Source: Cricetomys ansorgei (Eukaryota > Chordata > Mammalia > Rodentia > Nesomyidae). From it: a stretch of DNA of 64,000 nucleotides. This document shows positions 57,763 through 64,000 of the stretch, one piece after another (the first letter of the stretch is position 1; the number at the start of each line of letters is the position of its first letter). The translations under genes and the position numbers were made by a program. The stretch spans positions 14,304,001 through 14,368,000 of the forward strand of contig JAMJFZ010001133.1 of NCBI GenBank assembly GCA_026225945.1. Direction: 5' to 3'. The notes under the pieces are model-generated. The model worked only from the letters and a program-made list of their open reading frames with translations, did not search any database and was not told the origin of the DNA.

Positions 57763-58431
57763 TGGTTACATAGTAGTATATAGTATACATACATGTATAT
57801 ACGTATATATGTATGTATTTCCATTTCCCTCGTAGCCATATAGTTTCCAGTTTTTAAAATGTGAGTTCACATGTGTCTCTGCTTTCTTATTCTATTAATA
57901 CCCTCTGTAGTTTTCCTACTCGTGTCTGTGAAATTCATGGTGTCTTTTGTTGTCTCAATACCTCTACTTATTCTTAAACTTAAAACATCTTTTATTGAAT
58001 CACTATGATATACATATATATATGTATGTATATGAATTTTTACATGTAACTGATAGTATTAACTACTTTTAAGGCTAGCTGTGCACATGTGTTCTCATCT
58101 CTGGAATTGTACTGTATAATCTATCAGCTTTAAGTAAGAAAAATGTCAGAAGAAATATAATAACAAAAACACAGAAAATAGAGCTAAGAGACAAGATGCA
58201 TGGAAACTTGGAATGCAGCAGCTATAAATATAAAATAGTCAATCTAATTGAAACAGCAAGCTGTGGAACTTGGTGACAACCTACCACTCAATAAGCATTA
58301 ACTTGAAATTAAATGTACTGATATTAACATTTTACATGGTAGCAACTGTGCATCATCCAATACAGGTTCATTGGAAAGCATCCTTAAAACTGTCATCCAT
58401 AAACAGGACAATTTTAAAGAAGCATTGTATG

Positions 58432-58572
58432 GCCAGACATAGTGACAAGCACTTTTAATCTCAGTACTTAGAAGACAGAGGCAGGCAGATCTCTGAATTC
58501 GAGACCAGGCCAGCCTGGTCTACATAGGACAGACAGGACTATGAAGAGAGACCCTGCCTCCAAAGCAAAAAG
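58432..58572 (+). repeat. B1 SINE
   Basis: GCCAGACATAGTGACAAGCA, CTTTTAATCTCAGTACTTAG, GACAGAGGCAGGCAGATCTC and GAGACCAGGCCAGCCTGGTC. Near full length. Confidence 0.92.
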
Positions 58573-58793
58573 AATATTATATGTATCTATGTATACAGTA
58601 TTTAAAAGATCATATACTATTTGAATAATATAAAGTATATGGCCTGTTCAATAAGACCAAAAAAAAAAACCTTTTAAAAAAGTTCATTTAAAAAGAACCA
58701 ACATTTTTGATGAAATATATTTATTGAGAAAAACATGATATGACTAAAGTATAAAAGACAGCAGACATCCAGTACAATGCAGATCTACTGCGT

Positions 58794-59150
58794 ATTAGTT
58801 ACTTTTCTGTTGCTGTGATAGAACACCATGACCAAAGACAGTTTATAGAAGATTTTATTTTGGTTTGTGATCCTAGAGCAAAAGCCCACGATGGCCAGGA
58901 AGGCATGGTGGCACGCAGCCAAAGAAGGAAGACGAGAGATGCACATGTTTATCCACATACAGAAGACAGACGGAACTGGAAGTGTGGCAAGGCTGTGAAC
59001 TCTGAAGGCCTACCCTCTGCAAAGTACTTCCTCTACAAGGCTCCACCTCCTAAAAATCCTCATAACCTCCCCAAGAGCCCTAGCAATTAGGAACCAAGGA
59101 CTCAAATGTTTGAACCTGTTGGGGTGTGTTGTTCATTCAAACCATCACAA
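58794..59150. repeat. Rodent dispersed repeat
   Basis: TATTAGTTACTTTTCTGTTG, CTGTGATAGAACACCATGAC, CAGGAAGGCATGGTGGCACG, TCCACCTCCTAAAAATCCTC and the end CATTCAAACCATCACA. The open frame at 58815-59090 lies entirely inside it. Confidence 0.7.
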
Positions 59151-61554
59151 GTGAGTTCTGACAACGTGGACAGATGTAAAGTGAAGGAGATGAAAGCGTG
59201 GATACACAACGTCCCCATCCTCGGATTTGTGCAGTGCGGCATGCTGCCGGCAGTGAACTGGTAAAATCTACATGAATAACACTGTTACAGAGGGTGCGTG
59301 TGGTGTTGTAGTCACTCGTTAGGCATTTTACACTATGGCAGCTACTTAAACACAGAGACCACACCTTTCTAACAAGTAAACTTTTCATCAATACCTTGAG
59401 CCCAATGACTCTAACGTGGTACGGATAAGTGTCTGTATTGAGAAAAAAGAAGTTAAAAGATAGAAATGTTAACAACTCAAAGATCTCAACAGTTTGATAT
59501 AAATTACTTGCACTACAGGTGAATTCAACTGTTAAAGAAAAATACAGTTCTTAAATCAGAATAAAAGATTCAGTTCCTTTATACATGCATATTAAGTTGG
59601 ATTGAAATCCTCTAAGTTGGCAGAGTGACCATCACTGTATCCTTGGATCTCAGTTGTCTTATTCACAAGCTAGGAATGGAATTATAATAACTTAGATGTG
59701 ATTACACTTTGAAAACCACAGTTTCACAGAAAGCAGTGATGTTAACTCTGACACTACTAAAATGAGGCAGTGATACCAATCACCTAGAACTGCAGGCTAG
59801 GTAATAATGCAGGGCCATGGACTCCAAACAGAAAACCGGCTTTGAGGAAGTGTGGGTACAAGGTTACCCACCCAAGGCTGTTTCAAAACTCAAAGCCAGT
59901 GGTTGGGAAGCAAAGGTCAAAAACCCAAACTGCTGAGACAAACCCTAGTTAAGACAAACCCGGAAAAGACAGTTGAGATAGCCAGGAATCCCCAGAGCAG
60001 AGCAGAAAGGCAATCTCAGACTGAGCAAACATCTGGAAACATAATAAAAGATAAACAAGAGGCCAAGTTTGACAGCTTCCAAAGGCTGCCGGATAATTTT
60101 GTACCTCATTTCCATGTATTCATATTGCTCTATAGCAAGACAAGCCTGAATCCCTGAAGGACAAATGCCCTGGAGAATGTTATTAAGGTAAGGGAATCTA
60201 CATAGAGTCAACCAGCTTCCTCTAGGAAGGTCCTTGCAATACTGGACAGCACGACAAGCTTCGTCAGCTCTCTAGACAAATTTCCCTTGGGTTTTATGCT
60301 ATGTTTTCATGATTAAGCAACATGTTTTGAAAGTAAAGGGACTAAATCAAGTGTTTATGTGCTCATTATTAGACACTCCATATGTATGATTTCAGATGGA
60401 AATGAAAACATTTTCTCTGCTCTTGTATTTTATGACCTAAATTTACTAACTTACTACCTCAAGTTAGTTGACAGATAAACTGAAGCAATGCACATGTAAA
60501 TGTTTCCTGTAAGTGCTTGGCAAACCGCCCCTGCGGATGGGGACAAATTACTCTCATTAGGTGGCTGTTTGCTTCCTATTTCTAAATTCAAGACTGACTA
60601 CCAGATGTGCAAGCCAGATGTTAGTAGGGATCACCTGTGAACCTCAGGCCAGACTCTCTTAATGATAGAGAAGTGGCATGCTGGCAAAATGGCAGATCTC
60701 AGCATCAAATTGGTTTTTGGTTTTGGTTTTGGTTTCCTGCAAGCATTTTGTACCTCTTCTTTGAAGTACTTTGTTCCCCTCAGTTCATGAGAACAGTTAT
60801 GGGCTATTATGCTAATGGACCATTGGGAATATGTGCCTGCATATTTCCTAAATTTTGGTCATTTGACAGAGCATTTCTGGTAATTGAGTTTACAAATACT
60901 AGCTTTCCAAGTTTGTCATTACATTCAAGCATCTGTTAAATTTAGATTGGCATAATAACCAAGATGTGTCGACATAAAGATACTGCAATTAAAAATGTTG
61001 CAGGTATTGGTTGCTTCAAAATGTTTTAGATTTCTTAATGGCCTACTAATAAATAAACGACCAAATGCAGCATTTATTCTGAAGTACGCAGATTTGTTAT
61101 TAATGAAGAATAGGTATTAATTAATATCTGTTTATTTAAATGTCTTTTCACACAGTCAACTCTATCAAAAATAATTATACTTAAAAAGTTAATACGAGGA
61201 AATTCTAGTGCATAGATTTTCAGACATTTTTAAGGTAGAAAATTAACCAATTAACCCTACTTGGTAATTTCCTTGTGCTAGTAATCCTACAAGCTCAACT
61301 CCCTAAAAGTTTTAGTCTCTGCCAACCCCTACCATTTAGAAATACATGTCACATGTAATATAATTAGTTAACAGATCACCGTTTAATTCTTCAAAGTATA
61401 AAAAAAAACTAATCAAAAACTCACATGAAAAGTTATAATTCACAGAAATCCTATAGCTATGTTCAGGAAGATAATGATAATTCCTTAAAGTGTTATTTTT
61501 GTGTTTGAAAGCATTACTGAATTTTAAAGAGCTTTAATTTATACTTTTCTTCAG
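59151..61554. other. 5' flanking DNA without recognised repeats
   Basis: About 2.4 kb with no SINE or LINE recognised. A short (GGTTTT)n patch lies at 60711-60733. The 100-112-codon frames at 59137-59475, 59852-60157 and 60637-60939 match no family I know. AT-rich homeodomain-like TAATTA and TTAATTAA cores cluster at 61030-61200. Confidence 0.45.
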
Positions 61555-61602
61555 TCCCAAGGTGTGAACACAGGGCTTCGCACATGCTACATTCCCAGCC
61601 TA
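61555..61602 (-). repeat. ID-like SINE fragment, minus strand
   Basis: Read on the minus strand: GGCTGGGAATGTAGCATGTG then CGAAGCCCTGTGTTCACACC. This is a short piece of an ID head. Confidence 0.45.
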
Positions 61603-62071
61603 TTCAAGATTTATATATGTTTTAGACTTTTCTAATATTAAGAAATGATGGTCCAATCTTATGCTATATTTAAAGTTCAAATGTAAAGCCTAGAAATATT
61701 TAATTGAGTCATTAATTTTCCACATCTGTTGGGTATCTGTGTCAAAGAAATTTAAGTATCTTTTTATTACATCAACTTTCCATGTAACAAGAATAGCACC
61801 AATAAAAATGGGAGGAAAACATTATTTGAATGTTTCCCCTGTGCCTGTGTCCTTTGTTATCATGCTATCCTCATTCATATGAATCCAGCAATTAATGTGG
61901 AGTTAGACACCTAGCATTTGTTCATCTACAGTGTTAGACTCAATATTAGCCAGGGAGATTACTCTCCCTGGTGCTGAAATTGGCAACAGAAAAATTGAAC
62001 AGTTTCTCTAAGATGTCATCCGCCACTGAAACTACTCATTGGTTAAATGTTCATACTTCAAATAAAGTATT

Positions 62072-62258
62072 ATAGACCAGCAAGATGACTTAGCAGGTAA
62101 AAGTGCCTGCTGCTAAGCCTGACGACATGAGTTCAACCCTCAGGACCCACCTAATAGAAGGAGAAAAATGTCTCTCACAAGTTGTCCTGTCACCTCCACA
62201 GCAGCCCTACAAGCACAAACAGAATCAAACACACACAAATATAAATTAAATTTTAAAT
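62072..62258 (+). repeat. B3-type SINE
   Basis: ACCAGCAAGATGACTTAGCA, AGTGCCTGCTGCTAAGCCTG, GAGTTCAACCCTCAGGACCC and AAGTTGTCCTGTCACCTCCA with an ACACACAAATATAAATT end. Confidence 0.85.
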
Positions 62259-63092
62259 GTTATGAAATTTAAGAAAAAAATAAGAAAAAATTTTAAAGTA
62301 TTAAATTTTACATACAGTATCTTAATGTGAGATCATTATTAAATCTTCTTGTTTTCATTATTAATATATTGTATTGTTGGAAAGTTGTTTCTAAGACATA
62401 ACAGTTCAAAACAATTGAATATGCAAGATACCAAGACATGTATAAATGTTTAAGATGTCTGAAAACATATTACCACCAGCCAAATAGTTGACTCTGTTAA
62501 TGTTCAGCAGTATTTATGCAGGTGTGAGAATTCAGGAATTCGTTTTACGTTTTAAAAGAAAATACCTGCAATCGTATTCCTTAGTTGCATTAAAGCACAC
62601 TTGATTACAAGTAGTTAGATTTTATTCAGTGCTTACAATGACTTAGAATATGATGAAATTGTTTTCCCCCGGGAAGATTGCTTTGTTGATCCTGAGTTGG
62701 GATAGCATCCAGGGGACACCTATGCTTTTCTATATTCCCATAAATAGAAGGGTGTGAACTGGCTGGTACAGGTTCTCCTTAGGTAGATGAAACCAATAAA
62801 TAATGACCGTTGGATATGCCAGACATCATTCATGTCATTCATAGCAAGACCAGAACATTCTAGACTTGGTAAGACCCTATCATATTCTGACGGTGTTGTC
62901 TATATTCCTCTTTCCATTTGGGGACTTTAGAAGCCGAGGATTCTATGCTGGGATGTGAAACCTCTATTCTCCCTCGAACTGTATTCTTGACTAATACATT
63001 CAGAAATATAATCTAGCCTTTGTGTGTGTGCTCTCTGTTTTCATAAGTTTATACCTTACCTGAAAGTGCATATTATATAAATGTTTCCTGTG

Positions 63093-63165
63093 GGGCTGGA
63101 GTGTACTTAATGGTACAGTGCTTGCTAGCATGTGCAAGGCCCAAGTTCTGTCTCCAGGAACAAAT
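63093..63165 (+). repeat. ID-like SINE
   Basis: GGGGCTGGAGTGTACTTAAT, ACAGTGCTTGCTAGCATGTG and CAAGGCCCAAGTTCTGTCTC resemble the ID head. Confidence 0.65.
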
Positions 63166-64000
63166 TAACAATAATATTTTCAAAGCTACCTCTAAATTAT
63201 ATAAAGTACTATTTTATTTGATAAAACATTAACTATTTTCTTCTGTGATGAAATTACTTGTTAAGAAATTTATTTTTAACTTTAAAGTTAGCAGACTTTG
63301 TGGTAGCTCTTTCAAACAAAAATTGAATCTGTATTTTGTTACTGAATGTGGTTCATTTTTTGTTGTTTTAACTGGACCTGATTTTATTATCTAAGCAATG
63401 TTTTCAGAGCCTGCTTCTCTTCCCGTGTCCACTTGCTCTCAAATTGGTACCACCAAATCCCTAGCCTATACCTACTGTCTTTCAATGAGGACCTATGCAT
63501 ACTTCCTAAGTCTATGGGCACTGTCAGACCTCCACATCACAACTGTGTCAGTTCAGATCCTTGTGGAGCCTTCTCCGGATTGTTGCCAATAATCAGAGAT
63601 CCTGTCTCTTAACTCAGGTCTCATGTCTCATCTGTTCTTCACAGTGACATCAGAAATGTTGTCATACAATAATGACAAAAAATAATCAAAATTCATTAAT
63701 TTTAAATGAATAAAATTAATTATGTAAAACAGACATGGTATTTCTCATAAAGCCCTATGTCTTTTACCTGCTCTTTCAATAATCTGGAAAGCCTTTCACA
63801 ACCACCTCTACTTCTGGGATTCTTACTCATTTCTGAAGAACTAATTCCATTTGCCCCCTTTTCATGAAGGCTTTTCGAGATCCAGGGTCAGATTAACATG
63901 GTGCCTGAGGCACACAGAACTCAGAGGGCTTGATAAAGTGGGGAGAAGATGACTGTAATGCAGGACAAGCCTGATTTGTCTTCTGGCTCTATTGCATATT
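63166..64000. other. 5' flanking DNA, nothing recognised
   Basis: No repeat or gene recognised. The 64-codon frame at 63398-63592 has no family resemblance. Confidence 0.4.

Larger units (their letters stand above)
51611..64000. other. 5' flanking region of Nbea, no gene recognised
   Basis: Beyond the CpG island the sequence returns to AT-rich composition with scattered SINEs, LTR fragments and microsatellites. Open frames of 60-112 codons are present on both strands, but none resembles a known protein, and several lie in repeats (for example 58815-59090 in a dispersed repeat and 57633-57839 through a CA run). I see no promoter-like island, tRNA or other RNA gene here. Confidence 0.7.

Noticed and set aside
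59852..60157. 101-codon plus-strand frame in the 5' flank
   Set aside because: No family resemblance, no upstream promoter features and an amino-acid make-up expected of noncoding DNA.

Overview
This is nuclear DNA from a mammal, almost certainly a muroid rodent. The evidence is the dispersed-repeat set: 7SL-derived B1 SINEs, tRNA-derived B2 and B3 SINEs, ID-like SINEs, ID/B1 composite (B4-like) SINEs, an Lx-type LINE-1 3' end, a URR1-like hAT element and many long CA/TG microsatellites. The sequence does not let me name the species. There is no bacterial, phage or organellar gene in the window. Nearly all open frames of 60-110 codons are chance frames or run through old LINE-1, SINE or microsatellite sequence.

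The one protein-coding feature I can support is the first coding exon of neurobeachin (Nbea), on the minus strand inside a strong CpG island (about 50,030-51,610). The exon encodes 98 residues from the ATG at 50621 to a splice donor after 50328. The last ~43 residues (LPAGMINPSVPIRNIRMKF...VETVLNL) identify neurobeachin and exclude the paralogue Lrba. Upstream of the ATG lie a 12-bp minisatellite, an out-of-frame upstream ATG whose frame overlaps the Nbea start, a YY1-type motif that also holds a three-codon upstream ORF, and an NRF1-type motif.

Layout: 1-50,327 is the 5' part of Nbea intron 1, and the intron continues beyond base 1. It is AT-rich, full of SINEs, LINE-1 fragments, DNA-transposon fossils and simple repeats, and shows no further recognisable exon. 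50,328 to about 51,090 is exon 1 and its probable leader. About 51,090-51,610 is promoter and upstream CpG island. About 51,610-64,000 is 5' flanking DNA with the same repeat load and no recognised gene.

The most interesting points are the leader minisatellite, the pure GGC tract coding for polyglycine, the layered upstream start codons, a ~250-bp AT-only island flanked by 20-bp direct repeats (NBEA is known to lie in the common fragile site FRA13A in humans), a perfect 12-bp hairpin inside an old LINE-1 that looks like template switching, and a hAT element with an intact 8-bp target-site duplication. I found no convincing new gene system. All repeat family names rest on remembered consensus similarity, and their edges are approximate.
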